A stretch of DNA of 64,000 bases from Sphingopyxis sp. Its GTDB lineage: Bacteria > Pseudomonadota > Alphaproteobacteria > Sphingomonadales > Sphingomonadaceae. The notes beneath the pieces were generated by a model. The model saw only the letters and a list, made by a program, of their open reading frames with translations, was not told where the DNA came from and searched no databases. Both the position numbers and the translations under genes were made by a program. Below, piece by piece: positions 1 through 10,125 of this stretch (the stretch's first letter is position 1; every line of letters begins with the position of its first letter). The stretch is taken from assembly GCA_002733865.1 (NCBI GenBank), contig NVXM01000012.1:1-64000 (forward strand). The letters run 5' to 3'.

Positions 1-249
1 GGTGATCGAGCCAAAGACACCGTTCACTGCATCCATCGCATCATTGTCGATGATCAGATAGTTGAACGGATCCTGTCCGGCAAAGCCGCCGCCGAGCATC
101 TCGAGCACACGCAGGGTGGCATTGCCAAGCGTCACCGAGCCGAGCACGACCACCCGGTCGCCATTGCCCTGGTCATCGACCTCAACCTCGAAGAAGCTGC
201 TCGCATCCAAAGTAAGATCGCCGTTGATCGTCAGCGTGCCGATATTCTG

Positions 250-510
250 GCCCGAGGCGAACGGGATATTCTCCCCGCCATGGATCAACTGGCTATAAGG
301 GACATTCTCTCCGCCGGGGATCAGCGTGCCATCGGCAAAGGCGATATTCTCGCCGCCGGTAATCATTACCGCATGCGGCTCGTTCTCCCCGCCAGGGATC
401 ATCTCCAGATAGGGGATATTCTCTCCGCCGGCGATCATCTGTCCATGCGGAGCATTCTCGCCGCCCGCGATCATGGTTCTATGAGGCGCATTCTCACCGC
501 CAGCTATCAT
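250..510 (-). repeat. Tandem 12-residue GGEN repeats (36-bp period)
   Basis: Read on the minus strand, seven units follow each other: MIAGGENAPHRT, MIAGGENAPHGQ, MIAGGENIPYLE, MIPGGENEPHAV, MITGGENIAFADGT, LIPGGENVPYSQ, LIHGGENIPFASGQ. The first units are exactly 36 bp apart (Met codons beginning at 510, 474 and 438) and two units are 42 bp. The block sits where the other two modules have an uninterrupted GGTLAPGxSIGTLTI strand, so it looks inserted and amplified at that turn. The frame stays open across it. Confidence 0.85.
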
Positions 511-1681
511 GTCGCCAGCACCCTCCGCCCGCGCCAGCGCCTTCCCGGTCAATTGTGGTGGCAGTGGTAAGGGATCGACGGCAGCCGGTTGTGGTGGCGT
601 GGCGATTGCGGTGATGGCGCTGGACGGCGCCGACACATTGCTGACAACCGGAGCAGCGGTGACTGGCGTGCTCGTTTCTATCGACCCTGCACCGCCCGGA
701 GAAAGCGTACCGCCGGCCAAGGTGACAGCGCCGACCGTGCCATTCCCACCCACGGTGCCGCCACTCCGCACTGTCAGATCGAGCGCGCTATATTGCCCGG
801 TGACCTGCAGTATGCCGCCAGTGACAAGGCCATCACGCATTGCGCCATCGCTCAGAGTTCCGGCAAGTTGCCAACTGCTCCCGCCGCGCTTCTCGAACTG
901 CTCGAACCCGGTCAACGGAGTGGTGCTGGCATTGAAGACAGCATTCGTTCCGCTTTCGCCGTCCAGCGCGAACATATCGGTGTCATCCCCCCCGTCCAAC
1001 GCTGCGTTAATGCTGGCGCCAGAAAAGAGAATAAACCGATCATCGCCGCTACCCAGCGAGACGGTGCCTTCAATCGTGCCGCTGTTCGAAACGGTTTCGG
1101 AGCCACTGCCTCCAATGATCGCGATACCGGAATCTGCACCGATATACCCCGCATTGGTGATGCTGTTCATATCACCGCCGACCAGTCGGATCGCGGCCCC
1201 GGTTGCTGACCCACCTTGGACGATAGAGGAGGAGGTTAGCGTGAAATCGGCTGTTCCGAGGCTGGTGAGATCATCCTCACGACCCTCGGCAATTACGGTT
1301 CCATGACGGATAGCATCGGCATCTTCACCGGAAGCCCGAACGGTGCCAGTGTTCGTCAGGAGCGTGTCCGCGACATCACCGTCATCATTCAAGATGCGCG
1401 AAACGACAACCGCGGCCCCTCCCTCGCCATCGGCGGAGACCGTCCCTGCATTGCGGATATCAATATCGCCAATCTGAGAGGCGACCTGATTACCGCCTCC
1501 GCCGATCTGAAACCCCGCAGTGAAGGCCATTCCTTCCGGGCGAATGCCGGATACCTGGATCAGGCCTTGATTGACGATTACCGGATCGCCGCCATAAGCT
1601 CTTACGCCGTAAGGAATCTCGTCATCATAAATGGGCGGCCCGCTCGTAGTTACAATGATGCTTGCATCCGGTCCGTTCAGG

Positions 1682-1685
1682 AAAA
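1682..1685 (-). other. Frameshift in a T run (coding strand)
   Basis: The upstream frame ends NPVGNITRF and then runs into unrelated sequence and a stop. The neighbouring frame continues as FLNGPDASIIVTTSGPPIYD, parallel to the NPRGKISLFENSGTVSV stretch of the previous module. Removing one T from the TTTT run rejoins them. Confidence 0.7.
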
Positions 1686-3794
1686 CGCGTAATATTGCCG
1701 ACCGGATTATAGGGATCCGGATCGCGCCCGGCCGGTGCACTGAAATTGAATTCGGCGCCAACGGCGAAATTGCCTCTGCTTCTTACAATAATGTCGCCAA
1801 AATTCTCTATCACGCGATTCGCGTTGGATTCGACCGTAATCCCATAGGCCGCCACATTAATCGTGCCATTATTGATGACCGAGAAGGTTGCACCGTCCAC
1901 ATCGGCGGTGATCCCATTGCCGGCAGGAGCGCTCAGATTTTGGCGCAGAGAGATACCGGTCGCAAAATCGAATTCGCCCACGATCTGCTCAATGGTGCCG
2001 TTGTTGATGACGGTGGCCCGATTGGAATCAGGCGTTCCAATGTCTTTTGCCACCGATATGCCGCGCATGCTCGATGCACCGCCTTGGGTGAGGTGGATCA
2101 GGCCATCATTGGTGACGGTCAAAAGCTGCGCAGCATCGCTACCGTCCACCCTTATGCCGTCAGAGAAAAGATCATCTTGATTGCCGATCATGGTGATCGT
2201 GCCGCTGTTCACGATATCGAGCGTGCCGCCGAACAGATTGTCGACGCGAATGCCAGGTCCGCGTTCCATTACGATGGTGCCGGAATTGAGGATGGAGGCA
2301 TTGCCGATCCCAATGCCCCGTGTCTGATCGCCTCCGGCATTGGTTGTCGGACTGAGGCCGACGATGATCCCGGCAACGACTTTGGCGGAATTGCCGCCTC
2401 CCTCGCTGTTGCGAACAGTTATGCTGCCGCTGTTTTCGATCGCCACGTCGCGAACATCGCCTTCGTTGTGAAGAAGCTGCGCGGTCATTCCCGCAACCAG
2501 CACGACTTGGCTAAAGTCAACCGTATTGGCGTCGATTTCGATATCGGCATTACTGGCAATAGTGACATTGCCATAGCTCACGGCCCGCACGCCAATGGCC
2601 TGCGCAGAATCCAGCACAAAGGGTGGGCGCGGGAACCGCGCGCCTTGCGACGTGATAAGCGTGCCCGGGCTATCGATCAGGATGGTCACGGGGACATATT
2701 GGTTGACAAAATCGATGGCCACACCATCGGCATTGGCGGCGTTGATCGGGCCCGTGACATCGCGGACGATCAATTCGTTGAATGCTGTGCGCGATCCAAA
2801 ATCGCCCGTATCGACGCCGTCTGGTAAAAGTCCTGAGCAGATCAAGGTTCTGGCATCGACCTCGCAACTGTCAGTTGGGCTGGGTTGATTATTCGGTTTG
2901 AGCGTCAACGCGACATCGTTGCCATCACCGCCTGCATAATTCACGCTCTGGGTCAGAAAGGCGAACTGGTTTGTGATTGTTCCAAACCTGCCGTTCACAG
3001 CATCGGCGGCGTCGTTGTCGATGATGATATAGTTGAACGGATTGCTGCCCGCGAAGGTGCCGCTTTCAACCACGTCCAGCGTTGCCGCGCCCAGGGTGAC
3101 GGTCCCATTGACGATCACCTGATCGCCATTGCCCTGATCATCCACCTCAACTTCGAAAACCGAGGCAGCGTTGAGCGTGAGATTGCCATCAATGGTCAGC
3201 GTGCCGATGCTCGCACCGGGCGCGAGAGTGCCACCACTCAGCGACACATCGCCAACCGTGCCGTTCCCACCCAGCGTGCCGCCGCTCTGCACTGTCAGAT
3301 CGAGCGCGCCATATTGACCCGAGACTTGCAACATCCCGTCAAGGATACGACCATCAATCATCTCGCCATCGGCTAGCGTTCCGGCGAGTTCCCAACTGCC
3401 TTCACCGCGCTTCTCAAATTGCTCAAACCCGGTCAGCGGGAACTTACTGGGATTGAAAACGGCACTCGTTCCGCTTTCGCCGTCCAGCGCAAACAGGTCC
3501 GTGCCATCGCCGCCGTCCAGCACCCCGTAAACGTTCCCCCCGGCAAAAAGGGCGAACTGGTCGTCGCCGCTACCCAGCGAGACCGAGCCTTGGATAACGC
3601 CGCTATTAGAAACCGTCTCCGCGCCGCTGCCTGCGACAATCGCAATAAAGTCCGTTGATCCAATATAACCCGCATTGGTGATGCTCGTCGTCTCGCCGCC
3701 GACCAGCCGGATTCCGGCGCCCGTCCCGGAGCCGCCGCGCACTTCCGAGCTTTCGGATAGTGTGATCGTCGTCGTTCCCGCATTGATGAAAGAC

Positions 3795-3797
3795 GGG
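3795..3797 (-). other. Frameshift in a C run (coding strand)
   Basis: On the coding strand the upstream frame reads GISLSHAALT and then loses similarity. The next frame picks up immediately as PSFINAGTTTITLSESSE, which is typical passenger sequence. Restoring one C in the CCC run rejoins the two. A deletion or an assembly error are both possible. Confidence 0.7.
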
Positions 3798-6129
3798 TCA
3801 GCGCGGCATGCGACAGGGAGATACCATCGGCATCGATGCCGCTGCCAATGATTTCGCCCGAGCTGATGATCGTCGTTGTCGCGACATCGCTTTCGTCGAA
3901 ATAGACATTTTCCAGAATTACGCCGCCAGACCCTTCGCCCAATGCAATTATCCGCCCGCTATTTTCCAGCAGGAAATCGCCAATCTCGGTGATGTCAGTC
4001 TGGCCGATGGCTTCGATCCAGATCCCTGCGCCTTGCGGTGCTGTGGCTGATATCAGGCCAGTGTTCACGATGTGCGGATCGCCGCCGAAATAGGTGACCG
4101 CTGTCGCCCTGAATCCAAACGGATCTCCTCGTGTCGCGCTGACGCTGACGGTTCCGCTATTTTCGAACAACGAAATCTTGCCGCGCGGATTGTAAAGATC
4201 GAATTCGGAAAGGCGGGCCGCGTGATACTGGAACCAGACACCGACCGGCGCTTCGCCATCCCGGTCGATCGCGATCGTCCCGGAATTGCGGATGGTCCTG
4301 TCACCATTCGTATCTGCGGTGATCCCCAACCCTGCATTGCGGATCGTTCCCGAATTTTCGATGACGAGCGGTGAGGTGAAATCCGGCAAACCGAAGAGCG
4401 AGCCATCGATGCCCACCTGATAGAAGGACGTGTCGATGTTTTCCGTCGTGATGGTTCCGGTGTTAATCATTGTCACCGAGCCCAGTGTCTCCTCCACACC
4501 CGGTTCTGCGACGAACAGATCGCGACTGGAATCGGCATGCAGGCCGTAGCTCGAACCGCCATCATAGGAAGACATGAAGATTTCCCCATTGTTCACGATG
4601 GTGACAGTGGCTTGCAGACCAAAATTACTGACCGAAATTGAATCGGTAATCGTCTTGTCTTCGGTCGATGCCGACCGGATCGTCCCTTCATTGGTGACGT
4701 TGATCGTCCCCTCGACCACGCGATGGACGAAAATGCCCTCCATTCCCCGCACATCAATAGTTCCGCGATTGACGACATCGACCATCGTGACCGGCAGCGC
4801 GGATGGGAATGGATTGAAACCGGCTGCGGCCGATATGCCGACAAAGATACCAGCTCCGGTACTGGCATATGTATTATCGTCATAGACACCGCCGGCCATC
4901 GTGATGTTCCCAAGATTTTCAATCGAAACACTCGGGAAAATCTCCGCGCCCGGAACGGGCTCCGCGACAATACCGGCCGCCAGATCGGCCGTGCTCTCCC
5001 CGCCTGGCTGAAGTATCGGATTGATGATCGAAATATCGGCATCGTTGAAAATGGTGATATCGCCGGTTGTACGTGCGCGGATGCCAACGGCCTGCGCGCT
5101 ATCGAGCCTGAACGGCGGCCGGGGGAAGATGGCTGCTTCCGATGTGATCAGCGTGCCGGGGCTGTCTACGCGGATGGAAACCGGCGCATTATTGTTGATG
5201 AAGTCGATCGCTACGCCGTCAGCATTAGCGGCGGTGATCGGACCGGTGACGTTGGTGACGAGCAGTGCGTTAAAACTGTCCCGCGATCCGTAATCCCCGG
5301 TATCGGCGCCATCGGGCAACAGGCCGGAACAGACGACGTCTCTGCCATCGATTTCGCATCCATCAATGGGGCGTTCGTCATTGGGTGTGAGAGTGAGCGA
5401 GACGTCATTGCCATCACCGCCTGCGTAATTCACGCTCGGTGTGAGGAAGGCGAACTGGTTGGTGATCGAGCCAAAGGTGCCGCTCACGGCATCGGCTGCG
5501 TCATTGGCGATAACGATATAGTTAAAAGGATCGCTGCCTTCGAAACCGCCCGCCTCCAGCAAGGAGAGCGTCGAGCCACCCAGCGCAACTGAGCCGTTGA
5601 CGATCACCCGATCGCTATTGCCTTGATCATCCAGCTCGACCTCAAAGACTGAACCGGCGTCGAATGCCAGGCCGCCGATAATCGTCAGCGTCCCGATGCT
5701 TTCGCCTGGTGCCAGCGTACCGCCCGCCAGTGTGACCGAAGCGACTGTGCCCGATCCGCCCAGCACGCCGTTATTGTTGACCGTTGTAGCCGATATGATC
5801 GAGCCGTTCACGATCAGCCTGCCCTGATCGACTATCGTTGCGCCGGTGTAGATATTGTCACCCGACAGCGTGAAAGTACCAGTGCCAACCTTGATTAGAC
5901 CTCCGCCGACGCCACCATTAAAGCCGCCGTCTTGAATAATGCCGCTGACTTCGGTTGAAAAATTGTTGCCGCCGATGGTCAGTTCATTACCACCGAGGAA
6001 ATAGTTTCCGTTGCCCGCTAGCGATCCTGCAGAGAGCCTGTTGTCGCCCAGCGGACCGCTAGTGAAGGAGAAGTCCGTGCCGGTGACGCCAATAACACCC
6101 TCGTCCGGGTCCGCATTGGTCACGATTTG

Positions 6130-6560
6130 CGCCTGGCCAGCTGTGCTGTTGTCTGAGAAGATCAGCTGTCTATTGTTGTTGATGATGATCGCGTTGTCGG
6201 CCGTACTATCTTGCAAGAACTCCACACCGCCACCGTCGATGGTCAGGGTGGCGTTGCCGGCACTTGCGAAGCCTCGGAACGTACCACCTCTCGTGTAGTT
6301 GATAATTGCGCTGCCAGCCGTGCTGTTTCCGACGAAACCCGCGCCGTCGTTAATGGTGGCGCTGTCCGCTGTGCTGCTATCGCGGAAGATCGCACCGCCG
6401 GTTATGATGGCACTGCCCGCTGTGCTGCTGTCGTTGAAGTTCAGACTTTCGCCATTGTTGATCGTGGCGGAACCGGCCGTGCTGTTGTCATTGAATTCCA
6501 GTCTCCCCTCGTTTTCAATTGTGGCGGTGCCCGCGGTGCTGGCATTGTTGAACGAAAGTT
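6130..6560 (-). repeat. Degenerate STAGSATI-type protein repeats
   Basis: The first part of the passenger is built of roughly 14-22 residue units of the form FNDxSTAGSATIxN, with variants NNASTAGTATI, RDSSTADSATI and VGNSTAGSAII. On the plus strand they show as repeated gccagccgtgctg-like DNA words. Such ladders form beta-helix coils in autotransporter passengers. Confidence 0.7.
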
Positions 6561-6684
6561 TGTAAAATTCGAGGCGGTTGTCGATCGTGACGCTACCCCC
6601 ATTGACGATGATACCGGCGCCATTGAAGGTCACAAATTGGGACTGAATGCTGACTAGATAATCCCCGGCGTCCTCATTGAATGT

Positions 6685-6687
6685 CTA
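6685..6687 (-). other. In-frame TAG stop at an expected Trp codon
   Basis: The reading frame on both sides of this TAG is identical. Upstream reads TETTVGG and downstream TFNEDAGDYLVS. Autotransporter passengers commonly carry TVGGWTFN-like strands, so the stop most simply replaces TGG by one G-to-A change. It separates the signal-peptide segment (153 residues) from the rest of the protein. Confidence 0.8.
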
Positions 6688-7146
6688 GCCGCCCACAGTG
6701 GTTTCCGTGCCGATCGAGGGGTTGAACGCGATATTGGTAATGTCCGATGGACCAAAAAAAGCCGTGCCCATCGGCACGGTTCCCGAGTCCCAGTTTTCGG
6801 CGGCATTATAGGTGCCAAAAGTCCCGGCTATTCCGGTTGTCGTTGCGGGCGGCGATTGCAGCCAGGTACCATCCTGTCCGCCGGCTGTCGGTGATATTGC
6901 TGGCAGCGCGAGGGGGTTGACCAAGGGGGGCGCGAGGTCAGCATTGATTCCGCGCGAGAAATCTCCACTGCAGGTAGCGGCTCCATTGACTATCGGGCAG
7001 TCCAGATCTGATCCTGGAATGGCCTGCTGCGCTGCCGCCGGGGCGGGCATGCCAAGCATTGCAGTGGCGAGCGAGGCCATGCTGCACGTCCTCCGGAGCC
7101 TTGAAAATCTGCTGACTGAAACCAATCCCACTGCGGCAATTGACAT

Positions 7147-7990
7147 GACTTTCCCCTATGCAAACGGGATGCAAAAAACATGCTCCCATTATTCAAGGCG
7201 GGATAATCGAGGAAATCCTGTCAAAAAATCCGAAATTCTTTTACGATTTCCAATGTGATGGATGTCAAACTCCGCGCGAGAGAAGATTTGGGAGGCCGAT
7301 CGAGATCAGGGGTTTGGCGGCCCCCTTATCGGATCGGCGATTATCGGCTGCAGTCGGGACCGGAGGGCAACCTGCGTTCTGGACAGATGAAGGACGGAGA
7401 GAGTTCTTGGATATCAAAACGATCAACTCAATAATGCTTTCTAGGGTCCATGGCTCGAGCCATGACATTCCATCTGCAAAGGATCTTTCGAAACCTGCAA
7501 GAAGGTCATGCGCTCCATTGAACCCGAAGTGATCAATGCCCGATGCAGGTCCGAGTTTGAGTAAGGATTACTGCACGCAAAGGACCGCGATTTGGCGCGC
7601 AAGCGGCCGGACTGATCACCCCCACCCCAAACGGCCGCTTTTTATCGATAACCTCTTACAAGCAGACAGACTGCTAACGGCCCACTTCCAGCCATTCGGT
7701 TCGCCACACAAAATCCGTAAATGTACGACAAGCTATCAGCGACAGCATTTCAACCGACCAAACGACCGAAAAGTTCGCGAACGGCGTCGAAGCTGTATGT
7801 CCTTAGGAGCAAATTTTCGGTGCAGAGTTCACCTGCAGCTTGGTTTCGTTTGTAGCAAATTGCCGCAATGCACACCCAAATCAACGCCATGAAACGCTGC
7901 CAACTGCTTCCCCGACGCAGAATATGGGGCGGGGAACCAGTTTTCGGGCCGGCGTGACCTGCATAATCTATGGATTTCTTTTGGTAAAAA
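7147..7990. other. Long region without a supported gene
   Basis: The 844 bp upstream of the surface-protein gene hold only short overlapping frames with no recognisable motif, no convincing ribosome site and no conserved composition. The promoter of the minus-strand gene should lie in the first ~150 bp. The remainder may be remnant DNA at the edge of the adjoining island. I see no RNA gene here. Confidence 0.5.
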
Positions 7991-8035
7991 TGGAGCGGGC
8001 TAAGAGATTCGAACTCTCGCCCCCTACCTTGGCAA
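7991..8035 (-). other. tRNA-Gly(GCC) 3' half, probable attachment site
   Basis: The minus strand reads as the last 45 nt of a tRNA-Gly(GCC): anticodon loop TTGCCAAGG, variable region, T-arm GAGAG-TTCGAAT-CTCTT, acceptor strand AGCCCGC, then T-CCA. Length and layout match bacterial tRNA-Gly(GCC) from the anticodon loop onward. Upstream of the loop (8036 onward) there is no D-arm or 5' acceptor strand, so it is not functional. A tRNA fragment starting at the anticodon loop is the usual leftover of tyrosine-integrase recombination. The CCA end points left, so the island should lie to the right. Confidence 0.8.
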
Positions 8036-8228
8036 CAGAATGTGAATCTCTCCCGTAATCACTTGTTCCTATTGTTTTCTAAGGCGTCAAATTGGATAGC
8101 GCAGCGAAGAATTGTCATGTGGAACTTCACCAGATGTTCCAGCGATAAGAAGATCGGTGACGGGTCGCCCTTCCCTCCCCCATTGGATCGGCCCGTCATC
8201 ACTCGCTTGAAGCTGGAGATCGCTGTCG

Positions 8229-8450
8229 ATGCCACCAAGGTCGGGACACCCATTTTGCGAGGCAAACTTACCGGAGCCAATCAGCATGCGGGTGAACGAT
8301 GCCTGCCGCTTTCCGGGAATCAGCCACAGCACACTTTATCTGCTCAACGCCAGTGGTGAGATAGAGATGATCAAGCTTGGCGCATCCACCCTGGTTGTGA
8401 CCGAAAGCCTTAGGCGCTTCATCAATAAAAAGCGGCGACGCGCTTCCTGA
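8229..8450 (+). CDS. AlpA/excisionase-like helix-turn-helix protein
   Basis: This 73-residue frame contains ISMRVNDACRFPGIS, HSTLYLLNASGEIEM and KLGASTLVVTESLRRF. That is the pattern of small AlpA/MerR-like DNA-binding proteins encoded beside integrases (helix-turn-helix, an LY-[N/E]-L turn, a wing with IKLG and a final SLRRFI helix). The start could instead be the ATG at 8286, which has a GGAG about ten bases upstream. In the family such proteins control excision or integrase expression. No integrase is present, so it is probably an orphan. Its 3' part belongs to the direct repeat, and the second copy at 26075 holds a 5'-truncated, degenerate version ending earlier. Confidence 0.6.
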   Translation: MPPRSGHPFCEANLPEPISMRVNDACRFPGISHSTLYLLNASGEIEMIKLGASTLVVTESLRRFINKKRRRAS

Positions 8451-8648
8451 CATATCAGGTTAAACACACAGCATCCTAGTTTAGAAAACTGTCGGACAAT
8501 CTGGACAAGATTTGACATTTCGCGCATAAGAATATCACACCGGTTTAGGCCATAGGCGGATGCGTGTGGTAACAGGTATGGTAACGAAGGTTCGGGTTTG
8601 ATAACCTGCAAGTTTACAAATACTTGCAAACGTTTTATTAAGACCACC
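8318..8648 (+). repeat. Direct repeat, copy A (331 bp)
   Basis: Starts at AATCAGCCACAGCACACTT and ends at TTAAGACCACC. It covers the 3' two-thirds of the AlpA-like ORF and about 200 bp of non-coding DNA, including a GGATGCGTGTGGTAAC stretch. Copy B is at 26075-26393 in the same orientation. Copy A carries an extra 12-bp AGGTATGGTAAC duplication relative to copy B. Confidence 0.85.
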
Positions 8649-8810
8649 TTAGGGGCGCCGACACAACCCGGCCAGCATCGTTTTTTACATCACTACATCG
8701 TTTTAGTCATCCGATTTGACCCAATGGCGGCCCGGTGAAAAATCTCGCGCAGAATCGGGTGCTATTGGGTATGGAAATGGATATCGGGACGGGTGCGATG
8801 ACCCCAGCTA

Positions 8811-10016
8811 TTACGCTGGACTGGCGGCGCTTCCAACGGTTGGAAGTGAAGCATCCAAGTCAGCGATGATATCCTCCACATCTTCCAGCCCAACCGAGAG
8901 GCGGACCAGTCCTTCGGAAATTCCGAACTCGGCTCTTTCATCTTCGGTGTAGGTGCTGTGGGTCATTGTTGCAGGGTGTTGAACCAATGTGTCGGCATCA
9001 CCTAGGCTGACTGCGCAGTGAATCAGCTTAAGATTGTCAATCAAAGACTTCCCGGCAGCAATGCCGCCATGCAATTCGAAAGCAATCATGCCCCCAAAAT
9101 CCCGCATCTGTCTCTTCGCCAAGTCGTGTTGCTTGAAGTCCAGAAGCCCCGGATAGTGAATAGCGGATAATGCCGGATGCCCCTGCAAATAATCGGCGAC
9201 CCGTTGGGCATTAAAGCAATGCCGTTCCATTCGGAGAGATAATGTCTTTAATCCGCGCAATACAAGCATCGCAGTAAAAGGAGACATCACCGCACCCGTC
9301 ATGTCTTTAAGACCGGAAAGCCGGATTTCCTTTATTATTTCTGCAGTTCCGGCGACGATGCCGGCCACCAGATCGCCATGCCCACCAAGATATTTGGTAG
9401 CGGAATGCACCACGAGGTCTGCGCCATGTTCAACTGGCCGAGTCAAATAGGGAGACGCGTATGTATTATCTACAATCACCGTGGCTTCATGAGCGTGAGC
9501 AATCTCGCTAATGGCCTCGATATCGACGAGCCGCATATTGGGATTGGCGGGCGTCTCAAAATATACGATCCGCGTTCTTTGTCCAATTATCGCTGCCAAA
9601 TTCTCAGGTCTGGTCATGTCAACATGATTGATGGTGACTCCAAACCGGGTCAGCCCGTGTTTCATGAACGCAAATGTGCAACCGTAAAGCGTTTTATCCA
9701 CCAATATTTCATCGCCTGGCTTGATCAGCGTCCAGATTGCGGCAGCGATGGCGCCCATACCCGATGCGGTACCCAGCGACGATTCAGCGCCTTCGAGCGA
9801 GGCCACACGTCGTTCTAATAGGTCGACCGTTGGATTAGATATGCGTGAATAGAAATGCCCTGGTGCCTCGCCTGCAAAACGCGCGCCCAATTCTTCTGAT
9901 GTTTCTGCCACAAAGGTGGATGTCATATATACTGGTGGTGCTAATGCACCCTGTTCGTCCAAGGGATTATATCCCTCATGTATCGCCCGCGTAGAAAAGC
10001 CTATGGGATCAGTCAT
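8811..10016 (-). CDS. mdeA: Methionine gamma-lyase
   Basis: PLP-dependent Cys/Met metabolism enzyme expected to split methionine into methanethiol, 2-oxobutyrate and ammonia. Visible are the PLP-phosphate segment YSRISNPTVDLLERR, the cofactor aspartate in VDNTYASPYL and the Schiff-base lysine in VHSATKYLGGHGD. The segment TLYGCTFAF carries the cysteine (Cys116 in Pseudomonas putida MGL) that separates methionine gamma-lyases from cystathionine enzymes, which usually have Gly there. I chose the ATG at 10016 (401 residues, normal size) because AAGGAA lies just upstream; the longer frame adds 34 unsupported residues. It is divergent from an Lrp regulator and near an E1-like pseudogene, the mdeR-mdeA-mdeB arrangement known from P. 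putida. Confidence 0.88.
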   Translation of the reverse strand: MTDPIGFSTRAIHEGYNPLDEQGALAPPVYMTSTFVAETSEELGARFAGEAPGHFYSRISNPTVDLLERRVASLEGAESSLGTASGMGAIAAAIWTLIKPGDEILVDKTLYGCTFAFMKHGLTRFGVTINHVDMTRPENLAAIIGQRTRIVYFETPANPNMRLVDIEAISEIAHAHEATVIVDNTYASPYLTRPVEHGADLVVHSATKYLGGHGDLVAGIVAGTAEIIKEIRLSGLKDMTGAVMSPFTAMLVLRGLKTLSLRMERHCFNAQRVADYLQGHPALSAIHYPGLLDFKQHDLAKRQMRDFGGMIAFELHGGIAAGKSLIDNLKLIHCAVSLGDADTLVQHPATMTHSTYTEDERAEFGISEGLVRLSVGLEDVEDIIADLDASLPTVGSAASPA

Positions 10017-10100
10017 CTTTTTTCCTTTGATAGATGACAAAGTCATACCGGAAAAGCCGCAGCAGGTGCTTGCGCTTTTACCTAGTTGGATTGATAATAT

Positions 10101-10115
10101 TGGCATATTATGCCA
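10101..10115. promoter_or_regulatory. Near-perfect palindrome, candidate Lrp operator
   Basis: TGGCATATTATGCCA lies in the 109-bp gap between the divergent mdeA and Lrp genes, ten bases before the Lrp start. Lrp/AsnC proteins bind short AT-centred palindromes of about this length, often in their own divergent promoters. The assignment is inferred from position and symmetry only. Confidence 0.5.
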
Positions 10116-10125
10116 CATAACGTGA

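Larger units (their letters stand above)
1..7146 (-). pseudogene. Giant autotransporter-like repeat protein, broken, 3' end outside window
   Basis: The ATG at 7146 follows a GGGGAAAG ribosome site and opens a protein with a long signal peptide ending near APAAAQQ. The body is autotransporter-type beta-helix sequence: STAGSATI-type repeats, then long modules with GGTLAPGxSIGTLTI, FNYIIIDNDAADAV, YAGGDGNDV and LDGGDGTDLFALDGESGT. Module-end sequences recur near 5461, 2970 and 1, so about three copies of a 2.5-3 kb unit are present. The frame is interrupted three times: an in-frame TAG at 6685-6687, a one-base loss near 3795-3797 and a one-base gain near 1682-1685. After the last one I could follow the frame open to base 1. 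No beta-barrel lies in the window, so the type V assignment is by passenger similarity only. As read, only a 153-residue N-terminal piece would be made. Sequencing error could explain the two homopolymer shifts but less easily the stop. Confidence 0.8.

Noticed and set aside
62-1692. Several plus-strand frames over the surface-protein gene
   Set aside because: The minus strand shows continuous passenger motifs in one frame; the plus frames are low-complexity shadows.
1625-6633. Programmed frameshifting or stop-codon readthrough in the surface protein
   Set aside because: No slippery heptamer or downstream pseudoknot is evident and three separate lesions of different kinds fit decay or error better.
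7158-8058. Small frames between the surface-protein gene and the AlpA-like ORF
   Set aside because: No motif, no ribosome site, and one overlaps the tRNA-Gly fragment.
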